Of a stretch of DNA of 64,000 nt, positions 27,129 through 35,358 are shown piece by piece. Where the stretch lies: contig CAZFHA010000002.1 of assembly GCA_964518595.1 (NCBI GenBank), positions 1 through 64,000 of the forward strand, read 5' to 3'. Below the pieces are notes generated by a model. That model saw only the letters and a program-made list of their open reading frames with translations, was not told where the DNA came from and searched no databases. This stretch comes from CAZFHA01 sp964518595. Lineage in GTDB: Bacteria > Bacillota > Clostridia > Saccharofermentanales > Saccharofermentanaceae. Numbering within the stretch: position 1 is the first letter of the stretch; each line of letters opens with the position of its first letter. The position numbers were made by a program, and so were the translations under genes.

Positions 27129-27854
27129 TTAGCAATCTCTCAGCGCTGCTTGGTCTACATAAAGAGCGCTGTTGGGGTGGGTTTTGATTGCCGTTGCAGG
27201 CAGTCTTTCACTCGGCTCCTGCCCCAGGACTTGCTGCAAAATGGACTGTTTTTCTTGGCCGGACACCATGAGCACAGCCCGGCGGCTCTGTAAGAAATCG
27301 GCTATTCCCAAGGTGATGCCGCCTTTTAGTTGGGCTGTAGCAGAAAAATACTTTTGTCCCACCTTTTGGGTGACAGAATCTAGTGCTACCACACGGCAGC
27401 GGGAAGAAAAACTACTCCCCGGTTCATTAAGGGCTAGATGCCCGTTCATCCCCAGCCCCAGTACCAGGTAGTCAAGTCGTCCGCCCCGCTGTTGGATAAA
27501 TTGGTTTACCCTCTCGCACTCCTGCTCGGTATCAGCGGCGGTACCGTCAAAGAGGCAAATATTCCTAGGCTCTATTTCGGTATGGTCAAGAAAGTTCTGG
27601 CGTAAAAAGTCGCCACAAGAGCCGGGGGTCTGGTCATTCATATCTATCCATTCATCCATAGAGACAAAACTAAGCTGGGATAGATCAAGATTCTCAGCTT
27701 GGACACGCTGCAAAAGTTGACTAAAAACCCCCAGCGAGGTGTGACCAGCCGCAATACAAAGCAGGGCCTTGGGCTTTTCTCGGATGAGTTGGACAATTTC
27801 TTCCGTGATTTGGTGGCAGAGCTTCTGATAGGTGGGAAATATTTGGTAGTTCAT
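27129..27854 (-). CDS. Glucosamine-6-phosphate deaminase-like protein (NagB family)
   Basis: A 241-residue protein of the NagB/6-phosphogluconolactonase fold. It has AAGHTSLGVF (phosphate loop), MDEWIDM (acidic pair), and LGLGMNGHLALNEPGSSF, the NagB-type NGH and NEPG signature. NagB converts glucosamine-6-phosphate to fructose-6-phosphate and ammonia. It is separated from the ROK gene by 54 bases and preceded by its own palindrome. It implies that the sugar of this locus is an amino sugar or feeds into one. A deaminase on another amino-sugar phosphate is possible. Confidence 0.88.
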   Translation of the reverse strand: MNYQIFPTYQKLCHQITEEIVQLIREKPKALLCIAAGHTSLGVFSQLLQRVQAENLDLSQLSFVSMDEWIDMNDQTPGSCGDFLRQNFLDHTEIEPRNICLFDGTAADTEQECERVNQFIQQRGGRLDYLVLGLGMNGHLALNEPGSSFSSRCRVVALDSVTQKVGQKYFSATAQLKGGITLGIADFLQSRRAVLMVSGQEKQSILQQVLGQEPSERLPATAIKTHPNSALYVDQAALRDC

Positions 27855-27897
27855 GGGGCTTCTCCTTTGATATGGATTGATTTTTTAATCATACGAT

Positions 27898-27922
27898 AAT
27901 TAATTTATAAAGTAAATTAATT
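27898..27922. promoter_or_regulatory. Predicted ROK repressor operator 2
   Basis: Arms AATTAATTTA and TAAATTAATT around TAAAG, identical over 25 bases to operator 1 at 25845-25869. It lies 44 bases upstream of the NagB-like ATG on the minus strand. Two perfect copies within 2 kb, both next to sugar genes, are best explained by one repressor. Confidence 0.75.
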
Positions 27923-27956
27923 TGTTGGTAAAAGTGGCTTTCGGCAGAAGGGGCTC

Positions 27957-27990
27957 TTTAGCCTTGCAATTCCGGCAACACAAGGCTAAA
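27957..27990. repeat. Inverted repeat before the LacI-type gene
   Basis: TTTAGCCTTG (27957-27966) and CAAGGCTAAA (27981-27990) are perfect 10-bp arms with a 14-base spacer, in the intergenic region before the regulator at 28081. No T run follows. It could be an operator of that regulator or simply a hairpin in the leader. Confidence 0.35.
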
Positions 27991-28080
27991 ATGACCAGTG
28001 TATATCATAAAGGATAAATTTTTCTCCCAGATAAGGCTACCCGCTTTACTGGCTGTAAAAAGACCGGAGCGTAAAGAGCG

Positions 28081-29091
28081 ATGAATATTTACGATATTTC
28101 TGCTAAAGCCGGTGTCTCCATTGCAACGGTTTCAAGGGTGATAAATGGCAGTAGCAGTGTCAAGGCTTCTACCCGAGCCAAAGTGCTGGCAGTAGTTGAA
28201 GAATACGGCTATACTCCCAATGTTTTTGCCCGGGGGCTGGGAACAAACTCGATGCAAACCATCGGCCTACTTTGTGCCGATGTATCCGACCCCTACTTGG
28301 CTAAGGGTATTTACTATCTGGAGGGGATGCTACGCCAGCAGGGCTATGATGTGCTTTTATGCTGCACCGGCTACGAGAAAAACACCAAAGAAAAGTACCT
28401 GTCTTTACTCTTAAATAAGCGAGTGGACGGGATTATTCTCATCGGTTCAAATTATGTGGAAGCCAAAGATCAAGAGAATGATTATATTCGCAGCGCGGCT
28501 AAAGAGATCCCAGTGATTATTGTCAATGCCGCCCTCAGCGGCAGTAATATATACAACGTGCTCTGTGACGATTATCAATCGGTCTTTGATGTGACCACCA
28601 CCTGTCTTCAGGCCGGTCGCCAAAAGCTGCTCTTTCTCTTTAACAATGTATCTTATAGTAGCCGCCAAAAAACTGCCGGTTTTAAAGCGGCCTTCGAGGC
28701 CATGTCCCTTCCCCTCCTGCCCGACTGCATTCAGCAGATTCGCACCCAGGACAATAGCATCCAGAAGGTTATTGCCGGTCTAATGGATTTAACCAATAAT
28801 AACCTTCACTTTGAGGGCATCATTACGGCTGATGATATCTTAGCCGTAGGTGCGGTAAAGTATGCCAAAAAAATCGGTCGGAAAATCCCCCAAGATTTAC
28901 TGATAATAGGATATAATAATTCAAGTATAACGGAATATTGCGAACCGGAGCTTTCTTCCATTGACAATCAATTGGAAGCCATCTGCACACAGAGTGTGGG
29001 TCTACTGTTAGAAGTATTACGTGGCAAAACCGCCCCCTCCACGACCTATTTTTCCGGTCAGTTGGTGGAGCGCCATACCACTGCCTTCTGA
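28081..29091 (+). CDS. LacI-family transcriptional regulator
   Basis: A 336-residue repressor: LacI helix-turn-helix MNIYDISAKAGVSIATVSRV, hinge ARGLGTNSMQT, then a periplasmic-binding-protein-like effector domain (TIGLLCADVSDPYLAKGIYYLE and so on). It faces away from the leftward sugar operon and shares a 226-base intergenic region with the NagB-like gene. It is followed 48 bases later by a GltD-like gene in the same direction. It may regulate the sugar operon and/or its own gene with the oxidoreductase. Effector unknown. Confidence 0.93.
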   Translation: MNIYDISAKAGVSIATVSRVINGSSSVKASTRAKVLAVVEEYGYTPNVFARGLGTNSMQTIGLLCADVSDPYLAKGIYYLEGMLRQQGYDVLLCCTGYEKNTKEKYLSLLLNKRVDGIILIGSNYVEAKDQENDYIRSAAKEIPVIIVNAALSGSNIYNVLCDDYQSVFDVTTTCLQAGRQKLLFLFNNVSYSSRQKTAGFKAAFEAMSLPLLPDCIQQIRTQDNSIQKVIAGLMDLTNNNLHFEGIITADDILAVGAVKYAKKIGRKIPQDLLIIGYNNSSITEYCEPELSSIDNQLEAICTQSVGLLLEVLRGKTAPSTTYFSGQLVERHTTAF

Positions 29092-29139
29092 GCCCCCCTC
29101 TCACTCCGGTACCTATAGCTATGGATTTAGGAGGCTGTT

Positions 29140-30420
29140 ATGAGTAAACACGTAATTGACGATGCCCGGCGTTGTCTGCAATGTAAGACCCCACTTTGCA
29201 CCAGAGGTTGTCCGGTGCAAACACCCATCCGCCAAGGTATCCAGCTACTTTTAGAAAGCCGGATTGAAGAGGCCGGGCGTTTGTTTTTTGACAACAACCC
29301 CCTCTCTTTAGTCTGTTCCCGGGTCTGTCCCCAAGAGAACCAATGTGAAGGCCATTGCATTTTAAATAAAAAGGGCTCTCCGGTTCAAATCAGTGCCATT
29401 GAACAGTATATCTCTGATTATTACTTAAACGTCTATGAGCCCAAGCCTTCCGATGGTAGCAGTGGCAAAATTGCCATCATCGGTTCCGGCCCTGCAGGAA
29501 TCACCATTGCTATCCTTTTAGCCACCAAAAACTATGCGGTAACCCTTTATGAAGGTACCGATCGAATTGGCGGCGTGCTGCGCTACGGCATTCCTGAGTT
29601 TCGCCTAAGCAAAACCATCCTAGACCGGATGATGGATACCATGCTGAAAATGGGCATCAAGATTCGTCCCAATACCAGTATCGGCACCAATCTAAGTGTG
29701 GATGACCTTTTTCGCGATGGCTTCAAAGCCGTGTTCATGGGCACCGGGGTCTGGCGTCCCAACCCCTTAGGGATTGTCGGTGAAAGTCTGGGGCATGTTC
29801 ATTATGCCATTGAATACTTGCGCAACCCAGATGTCTATCGGCTGGGTTCACGGATCGCCGTTATCGGTTCCGGCAATGTGGCTATGGATGTAGCCAGAAC
29901 AGCCATTCGTCACCGGGCTTCTGAGGTGTATGTGATCTGCCAAGGTGGAGAAGAAAGCGTCACCGCCCGAGGTGTGGAGCTGGAATACGCCCAAATCGAC
30001 GGAGCGAAGCTGATTTACAACAAATTATGCCAGTCCTTTACTGAGGAAGGGATTATGATGGCAGACAGCCGCCTCAAAGACCAAGAAGATCACCTAAGCT
30101 ATGAGGCCATTCCCGGCACGCTGAGCCTCTTCCCAGTAGATTCCATCATCATAGCCATTGGTCAAGGGCCTCGAGCAGTAGTGGTATCCTCAACTACCGG
30201 CATTGACGTCACCAACCGAGGACTGGTTGCGGTAGACGACTGTGGTCGTACCAGCCGACCGGGAGTCTTCGCTTCTGGAGATGTGGTTACCGGTGCCAAG
30301 ACCGTGGTAGAAGCGGTAAAAGTTTCCCGGCGGGTAGCCGAAGCCATCGACAGCTACGTTCAGCATGAGGCAGAGGCTGTCCAAGCCTGGTCTGCTCCCT
30401 GCTTGGATGAATTTTCTTGA
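29140..30420 (+). CDS. Glutamate synthase small subunit-like NAD(P)H oxidoreductase
   Basis: A 426-residue flavoprotein related to GltD. The N-terminal iron-sulfur domain has CLQCKTPLCTRGCP and CSRVCPQENQCEG cysteine clusters. Then come the FAD motif GSGPAG in IAIIGSGPAGITIA, the NADPH motif GSGNVAMD, and a C-terminal FAD contact GVFASGDVVTGAKTVVEAV. In glutamate synthase it feeds electrons from NADPH to the large subunit, but no gltB is in the window, so it may serve another partner. An AGGAGG ribosome site precedes the ATG. Confidence 0.9.
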   Translation: MSKHVIDDARRCLQCKTPLCTRGCPVQTPIRQGIQLLLESRIEEAGRLFFDNNPLSLVCSRVCPQENQCEGHCILNKKGSPVQISAIEQYISDYYLNVYEPKPSDGSSGKIAIIGSGPAGITIAILLATKNYAVTLYEGTDRIGGVLRYGIPEFRLSKTILDRMMDTMLKMGIKIRPNTSIGTNLSVDDLFRDGFKAVFMGTGVWRPNPLGIVGESLGHVHYAIEYLRNPDVYRLGSRIAVIGSGNVAMDVARTAIRHRASEVYVICQGGEESVTARGVELEYAQIDGAKLIYNKLCQSFTEEGIMMADSRLKDQEDHLSYEAIPGTLSLFPVDSIIIAIGQGPRAVVVSSTTGIDVTNRGLVAVDDCGRTSRPGVFASGDVVTGAKTVVEAVKVSRRVAEAIDSYVQHEAEAVQAWSAPCLDEFS

Positions 30421-30601
30421 CTTCTTCTTGGGCAGTAAAAGTCCCTTAGGGACAAAGAGAGCCTTACTTGAATCTAGCTGGGGCACCGTCGGCGAAAGGG
30501 TTGTAAGCATATTTGCCTCTTCCCTGCTCCCAACTACTGAAAAAGGCAATATTTGCTCTTGCAATTCCGGCGGCTATCTTGTACAATAACATCTGTTCCG
30601 C

Positions 30602-30688
30602 GCGGGAATGGCGGAATTGGCAGACGCGCTAGCTTCAGGTGCTAGTAATCGCAAGGTTGTGCAGGTTCAAGTCCTGTTTCCCGCACCA
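30602..30688 (+). tRNA. tRNA-Leu (anticodon CAG)
   Basis: Acceptor arms GCGGGAA and TTCCCGC pair perfectly and the CCA end is encoded (30686-30688). The D loop has the GGC-AGACGC class II form, the anticodon stem is CTAGC/GCTAG, and the 7-base loop TTCAGGT gives anticodon CAG. The long variable arm is typical of tRNA-Leu, and the T loop is GGTTCAAGTCC. Confidence 0.97.
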
Positions 30689-30695
30689 ATAGTTT

Positions 30696-30757
30696 AAGAA
30701 TCCGAATTGTTTAACAGTTAATTCGACTGTCAAATGGTTCGGATTCTTTTTTTATTT
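30696..30757 (+). terminator. tRNA-Leu terminator
   Basis: AAGAATCCGAA (30696-30706) pairs with TTCGGATTCTT (30738-30748), followed by TTTTTATTT. Just downstream of the CCA end, a normal place for a tRNA terminator. Confidence 0.85.
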
Positions 30758-30880
30758 AAAGGTAAATACAGTAAGAACTTTCCCTGAGCTGCTTAAATAG
30801 TGCTTCTACGCACAACCCTAAACGCTCCTTGCAAAATCGTGCACTGGTATTGCGGTTTGCACTCATATGCAAACCCAACC

Positions 30881-31561
30881 TCACCCCTTTGGCATTTCGC
30901 TGTACTGTCTCACTACAATAATTTGTTCCGCTATAAGGGGGCAAAGGTAGTAGATTATCAACGCTATAACTCCTGCCCCCAAAATAGAAATTGGAATGAT
31001 TTTTACAACTATTATTGCAAACGCCACACTTATTACGCTGCTAAACAAACTATACGGATTAATGGGGCGAGCCAAATTAGCATAACGCCGCCTGACAATT
31101 TCTTCAAAATCCCGATAGTCTTTTCTATAACATAAAACTATTCCCATAAAAAAAATAAACAAAAAAACATAATAGGCCATACAGCACAGCATAGAGCTTG
31201 GGTTTGGAAAAAACAGCAGAAGTGTCCCCGCTGTAATTACAAAGTTTGCTAGCAATAGCATATACAGAATAGGCCCCAGCCAAAAAAATCGGTCTTTCTT
31301 TATAAGTAGCGCGTTGCTTGCCACTACTAACAGCGGTGGTACTATAAACCCTATCTTAAAAAGCACTGCTGAAATAGCCAAAAGAGATGCTGCCACGGTT
31401 ACTAAAAATAAGGCCACCGAATGCGGAATCATCCTATACGGAATATCCTTTCGAATAATTTTGGAATAGGCCTCTGTCAGCTCCTTTGAGGGGGATTGAA
31501 TATCTTTGCGCGGGAAAAACCAATTTTTCAATACCCTATAGCTCCTCTTACTTATTTGCAT
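30881..31561 (-). CDS. Polytopic membrane protein of unknown function
   Basis: A 226-residue hydrophobic protein with about five or six membrane segments, among them VALFLVTVAASLLAISAVLF, FFWLGPILYMLLLANFVI, CMAYYVFLFIFFMGIVLC, and two segments near 170-205. A basic N-terminus (KRSYRVLKNWFFPRK) stays inside. I see no enzymatic or transporter signature. No clear ribosome site stands before the ATG. It lies at the tRNA end of the defence-like island, in the same direction but 271 bases from the nearest neighbour, so it may be a separate gene. Confidence 0.6.
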   Translation of the reverse strand: MQISKRSYRVLKNWFFPRKDIQSPSKELTEAYSKIIRKDIPYRMIPHSVALFLVTVAASLLAISAVLFKIGFIVPPLLVVASNALLIKKDRFFWLGPILYMLLLANFVITAGTLLLFFPNPSSMLCCMAYYVFLFIFFMGIVLCYRKDYRDFEEIVRRRYANLARPINPYSLFSSVISVAFAIIVVKIIPISILGAGVIALIIYYLCPLIAEQIIVVRQYSEMPKG

Positions 31562-31832
31562 ACCATACTATGTGCAATGGTTATGCCTTGTTGCTATGTC
31601 TAAACACCATTCAAGCACCATGCTGAGGCTAAACTAATGGTTTGATGCCTACAGTTTTCTCGAATAGCATGTCACTTTAACCTGCTCTGCTTGAAAAATT
31701 ATAGCATAGAGTGAAGCCCTTTGTGAATGTCCTCCCCCTTCACTTTGTATTATTCCAAAGCACAATTTTGCCTTGCAAAAACACCTTGGGTGAAACCTTT
31801 TGTGGTTATAAGGCTTTTTAAATGCCTGTTTG

Positions 31833-32723
31833 CTACATTTCAGATACAAGTTTGTTATAGTTTCCTTCTTCTGCTAAAGCTCGGACTTTGCGCCACAAAA
31901 CTTCTGTTAAATCAAGCTGATAGGTTAAAGCGATTGCTAACTCCTGAACAGTCATTAAAACAATATTTACAGTCCTACCACTTGAAAAAGTAGCCAACGC
32001 TTCGTCGGTGTAGCCTGCAAAACTAATATAAAGGCCTCTTGTAAAGCCAGATTTAGAAGATACTTTTTCATTGAAAATAACTAAATTGGCTTTATCGATT
32101 TTTTTACTTGTCCATTTTGCTTCAAGGAGATAGATTTCTTTATGTAATGAGAAGCTCCCGTCAATTTGCTCACCGATAAGCTTAAAACTTCCTCTTGGTT
32201 CTAAACTAAATATTTCAAATAAAGACCGTAGATATTTTTCAAAGGCAAAACCTCTCGCTTGCGGGGAATCCTCGAAATTAGTCAATTCTTTTAGCTCATT
32301 CAAATATTTACCATAATCAACAACCGACTTTATCGGTTTTGCTAGTACTGTGCTTTGAATAGGGGACTTAACTGCAACAGTCTTTCCAATAAGTCGATTA
32401 GCAATTTCAGCGCATTTCTTAAAAGTTTCTTTATCGTCATTAGAAATTATATTTTTTATTTGCATATATCGCAATAATTCTAACAATAACTTCCCGACCC
32501 TAATGTTATCATAATCGGCAATAATGCTTCGCAATATCTTAGCCTTTGAAAGACCCTGATATTTCATATATATATCAATTTGTAAAATTTCATAAACAAG
32601 TTCTTGAAATGTCCGATTGGAAAAGTCAAGCACATACCCTGAATCCATGCCAAATAGCTGCTCGAAATATTCTTTTTCTATAAAATTTAGTTTTGCCACA
32701 TCATATGCCCCCAAACTTCCCAT
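31833..32723 (-). CDS. AbiJ-NTD-like plus restriction-endonuclease-fold protein
   Basis: A 296-residue protein in two parts. The N-terminal about 120 residues (GYVLDFSNRTFQEL, then GLSKAKILRSII with VGKLLLELL) resemble the N-terminal domain found in AbiJ-type abortive-infection proteins. The C-terminal part reads as a PD-(D/E)xK nuclease: GFAFEKYLRSLFEIF, then GEQIDGSF and a core LLEAKW with the E-x-K lysine, then RGLYISFAGYTDEALATF, as in Mrr-like families. Together: recognition or coupling domain fused to a DNA-cutting domain. Last gene of the nuclease-rich run, 83 bases after the TIGR04141-like gene. Domain calls are by motif only. Confidence 0.6.
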   Translation of the reverse strand: MGSLGAYDVAKLNFIEKEYFEQLFGMDSGYVLDFSNRTFQELVYEILQIDIYMKYQGLSKAKILRSIIADYDNIRVGKLLLELLRYMQIKNIISNDDKETFKKCAEIANRLIGKTVAVKSPIQSTVLAKPIKSVVDYGKYLNELKELTNFEDSPQARGFAFEKYLRSLFEIFSLEPRGSFKLIGEQIDGSFSLHKEIYLLEAKWTSKKIDKANLVIFNEKVSSKSGFTRGLYISFAGYTDEALATFSSGRTVNIVLMTVQELAIALTYQLDLTEVLWRKVRALAEEGNYNKLVSEM

Positions 32724-32806
32724 TGCCTATACTTTTCTGCTTTCACCATTTGAATTTGCTTCGAATTGACTTGTTTATTTTACAACATAGCATAACGAAA
32801 AATTTT

Positions 32807-34405
32807 CTAAATCTCTTTAGGCACAAGTAAAACAGAACACCTAACGTGCATACGGTTTAACTCTTGTGTAGCAAGCATTAAGTTAACAAGACTAAAGAAC
32901 GGTAATGCATTAACTACAGTAGAAGTACCTGTGTTAATAATAACATAAATAACTTCATACTCATCCGAAACTGGTCGGCTAGTATAATCAAAAACAGGCT
33001 GCCCAAAATAATTTGCAATAGTATCGGAGATTTGCTTACGATAAGTTTCATCACTAATCAAACACTGAGCAGATATCTTCCCTTGTGCAAATAAATGGCT
33101 TAATTGAGCTGACTTACCCCTATTCTTAACATGTATCAATTGCTTGTTTTTTGAAAATAAGTCACAGGCCTCAATTTTTTTTGGACCACTTTCCACTGAA
33201 AACATTTTCTTATCGAGTAGGAAAAAATCTGGATTTTGCTTAGAAATTAGTTCATTATAGTCACCCTCGCACATACCTTTCGGGCAAGTCGGTAATTGTA
33301 AATCAGATAAAGGAACTTTATTATCTACAAAATCAAACACATGCTCGTAAAAACTGCTATTAATATGATACCAATTTCCGGAACATAATATATATCTTTT
33401 TCCCTCATATTCTGTTTGATATACAAGAGCGTTGTATACACTACACACGGAGAATATGGTGTCATCGATCATTATTGCGTAAATTTTATCTCGCTTAATT
33501 TTTTTGTATACATTAGTATCTGGTTTTATCTTCGAAATATATATTGATACATCTAAATTCACATCATAGCTTTCAGCCTTACTGGTGTCTTCTCTTATCC
33601 CTGAGAAACAAAATCCAACAACACGTTCCCAGTCAATTGTTTCAGGTGGTGCTGCGTGTAAATTTAATACGTCTTTTGATTTGATTGAATCTGCCAATTT
33701 GAAATCTAACTGATCTTTTAATATTGAATCTCGGACTTCACCAATATTATCTACCCATTCAAATCCAATTTCTTTATAACGCTGTTTTTCATAAGCTGCT
33801 AAGTACAGTACTAATTTTTCCTTTAATTCCATTAGCTCCATAAAAACTGAAACAACCAAGGAATCCTTCCCGCTGATATGATTCCCATATATATCATCAC
33901 AGGGTTCGCCAGTAATTCCTTTCATAATATCGCTTGATATATTTAACCCAAATTCATCTTGAGATGTACTATAACTGGCTTGTCTTTGCGTATTAACAAC
34001 CATGTCTTCTATAGCCGAGGCGCTAACGCTACGCATTTTTTGAGGATTAATAATATTTAAAGCTACTCTAAAACCAAAATTTCGCTCTATATGTTCTTCC
34101 TTAAGAAAAGAGCGACCATAGCCAAATGCCAGAGCGACAATTCTGTCCCCAACTCTTACCAGCATAATAGCTTTGTTAGACGTATTATAACCAATATCTA
34201 TCTTGTCTGTTGCTAAAGACTGTAAGTGGGTTTTCCAAGTTGGTTCTTTACTTTTACTCTCACAATAAGCGATAAAACCATCAAGCCCATAAGCCGAGTT
34301 TATACTTACCTTAATCAAATGAATAGTTTCTTTTAAACATTCATCCAAATTAAAAACATAGTCTTTAATTAAAAATATTGTTAGATTAAAATTTTGCTTT
34401 TCCAA
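32807..34405 (-). CDS. TIGR04141/DUF6119-like sporadically distributed protein
   Basis: A 532-residue protein matching the pattern of TIGR04141 (DUF6119). It starts MEKQNFNLTIFLIKD and has RSFLKEEHIERNFGFRVALNI and the late motif VKNRGKSAQLSHLFAQGKIS. I start it at a TTG at 34405, preceded by AGAGG, because the family begins right before LTIF; an upstream ATG at 34459 gives an 18-residue extension without homology that I recognise. The family is patchy across bacteria and is found with defence genes; biochemical function is unknown. Confidence 0.7.
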   Translation of the reverse strand: MEKQNFNLTIFLIKDYVFNLDECLKETIHLIKVSINSAYGLDGFIAYCESKSKEPTWKTHLQSLATDKIDIGYNTSNKAIMLVRVGDRIVALAFGYGRSFLKEEHIERNFGFRVALNIINPQKMRSVSASAIEDMVVNTQRQASYSTSQDEFGLNISSDIMKGITGEPCDDIYGNHISGKDSLVVSVFMELMELKEKLVLYLAAYEKQRYKEIGFEWVDNIGEVRDSILKDQLDFKLADSIKSKDVLNLHAAPPETIDWERVVGFCFSGIREDTSKAESYDVNLDVSIYISKIKPDTNVYKKIKRDKIYAIMIDDTIFSVCSVYNALVYQTEYEGKRYILCSGNWYHINSSFYEHVFDFVDNKVPLSDLQLPTCPKGMCEGDYNELISKQNPDFFLLDKKMFSVESGPKKIEACDLFSKNKQLIHVKNRGKSAQLSHLFAQGKISAQCLISDETYRKQISDTIANYFGQPVFDYTSRPVSDEYEVIYVIINTGTSTVVNALPFFSLVNLMLATQELNRMHVRCSVLLVPKEI

Positions 34406-34530
34406 AATAATTACCTCTTCCTCAAATCTATATGCAGGAGCTGGTAGATTGTCTTGCATTATATAATAACAATAAAATAGATACCATCAATATTTTTTGC
34501 GTATATTTAGCGATTCACTGAAAAATAAAA

Positions 34531-35247
34531 TTACTCAACGGTCACATTCAAATCCTTGCTAGCATCAAGAAGTGTCATGATTACATACACAACTGTTTTC
34601 TCATAAAAAGTCAGGGCAACTGTGAATGTTCCAATACCATCTAAATTACTAAACTGGTATGTAAAAATTTCTGGATTAGAGCCTTTCACTTCAGTAAACC
34701 ATTTTTTTCGCTCAAAATTTAACGACATAAAACCGTTTAGCTGAAAGTGGTTGTACTCTTTACTTTCCGAAAAACATAAAAGATCAGATATTACTTGACA
34801 ACGCCCCCGGTAAGAAAAGGAAAATTCATGGAAGATTAAAGCTCTTGCAATTGCTTCGAAAGAATTGACTAAACGAAATATATCTATATTAATAATCTGA
34901 ACAGGAAACTGTTTACCATTCATCGCAACAACATGTTCGCGGTGAATACTAATTAGGTTAGGATTACGAGCTATTGTACGTCTAACTTTTTTATTTGCAT
35001 AGACATATGCAACACCATTGTTACCAAATCTGCTAGCTAAACAAACCATTAGATATTGATCGTCACCCGATTTAGCAAGGTTGTGTTCATCACATGATGG
35101 TACTGTAATAAGAAAACGACGATAATCATTCTCGTATATTCTTCCGATCTCTTTTGTCTCCGGAAAAAGGCATTTTGGAGGGACGTGTTCACGTGATGTA
35201 GCTTTTTTTGTACAGCAATAGCATATTGACTTCAGTTTAATCACCAC
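34531..35247 (-). CDS. HNH-like zinc-motif protein
   Basis: A 238-residue protein whose N-terminal 60 residues look like a treble-clef/HNH motif. CYCCTKKATSREHVPPKCLF gives C-x2-C and an E-H-V-P-P core; VPSCDEHNLAKSGDDQYL supplies the distal Cys/His (DEHN). The remainder (to 238) has no recognised motif. The start is a GTG at 35247. It lies between the STAND-like gene and the TIGR04141-like gene, in the same direction, 111 bases past the STAND stop. It may be a DNA-cutting or DNA-binding subunit of the same system. Confidence 0.55.
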   Translation of the reverse strand: MVIKLKSICYCCTKKATSREHVPPKCLFPETKEIGRIYENDYRRFLITVPSCDEHNLAKSGDDQYLMVCLASRFGNNGVAYVYANKKVRRTIARNPNLISIHREHVVAMNGKQFPVQIINIDIFRLVNSFEAIARALIFHEFSFSYRGRCQVISDLLCFSESKEYNHFQLNGFMSLNFERKKWFTEVKGSNPEIFTYQFSNLDGIGTFTVALTFYEKTVVYVIMTLLDASKDLNVTVE

Positions 35248-35358
35248 CTATCTAATAATATATCAAAGCCCGAGCGAAAGTTAGTTCTCAATATTGTGTA
35301 ATTAAGGTTTTAGCATGAAAGATACTACAAAAAATTCTTGCCTTTTATAGCCATTATA

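Noticed and set aside
27129..27854. Catalytic Asp missing in NGH of the NagB-like protein
   Set aside because: The E. coli enzyme has NDGH, but Gram-positive NagB proteins normally have an NGH motif here, so the change is not a sign of inactivity.
27963..30571. CTTGCAATTCCGGC occurs at 27963-27976 and 30558-30571
   Set aside because: 14 bases in common, no shared flanks and no clear structure; could be chance in a 64-kb window.
30421..30601. Reading frames on both strands between the GltD-like gene and tRNA-Leu
   Set aside because: No ribosome site, no known motif, and the frames overlap in opposite directions; treated as intergenic.
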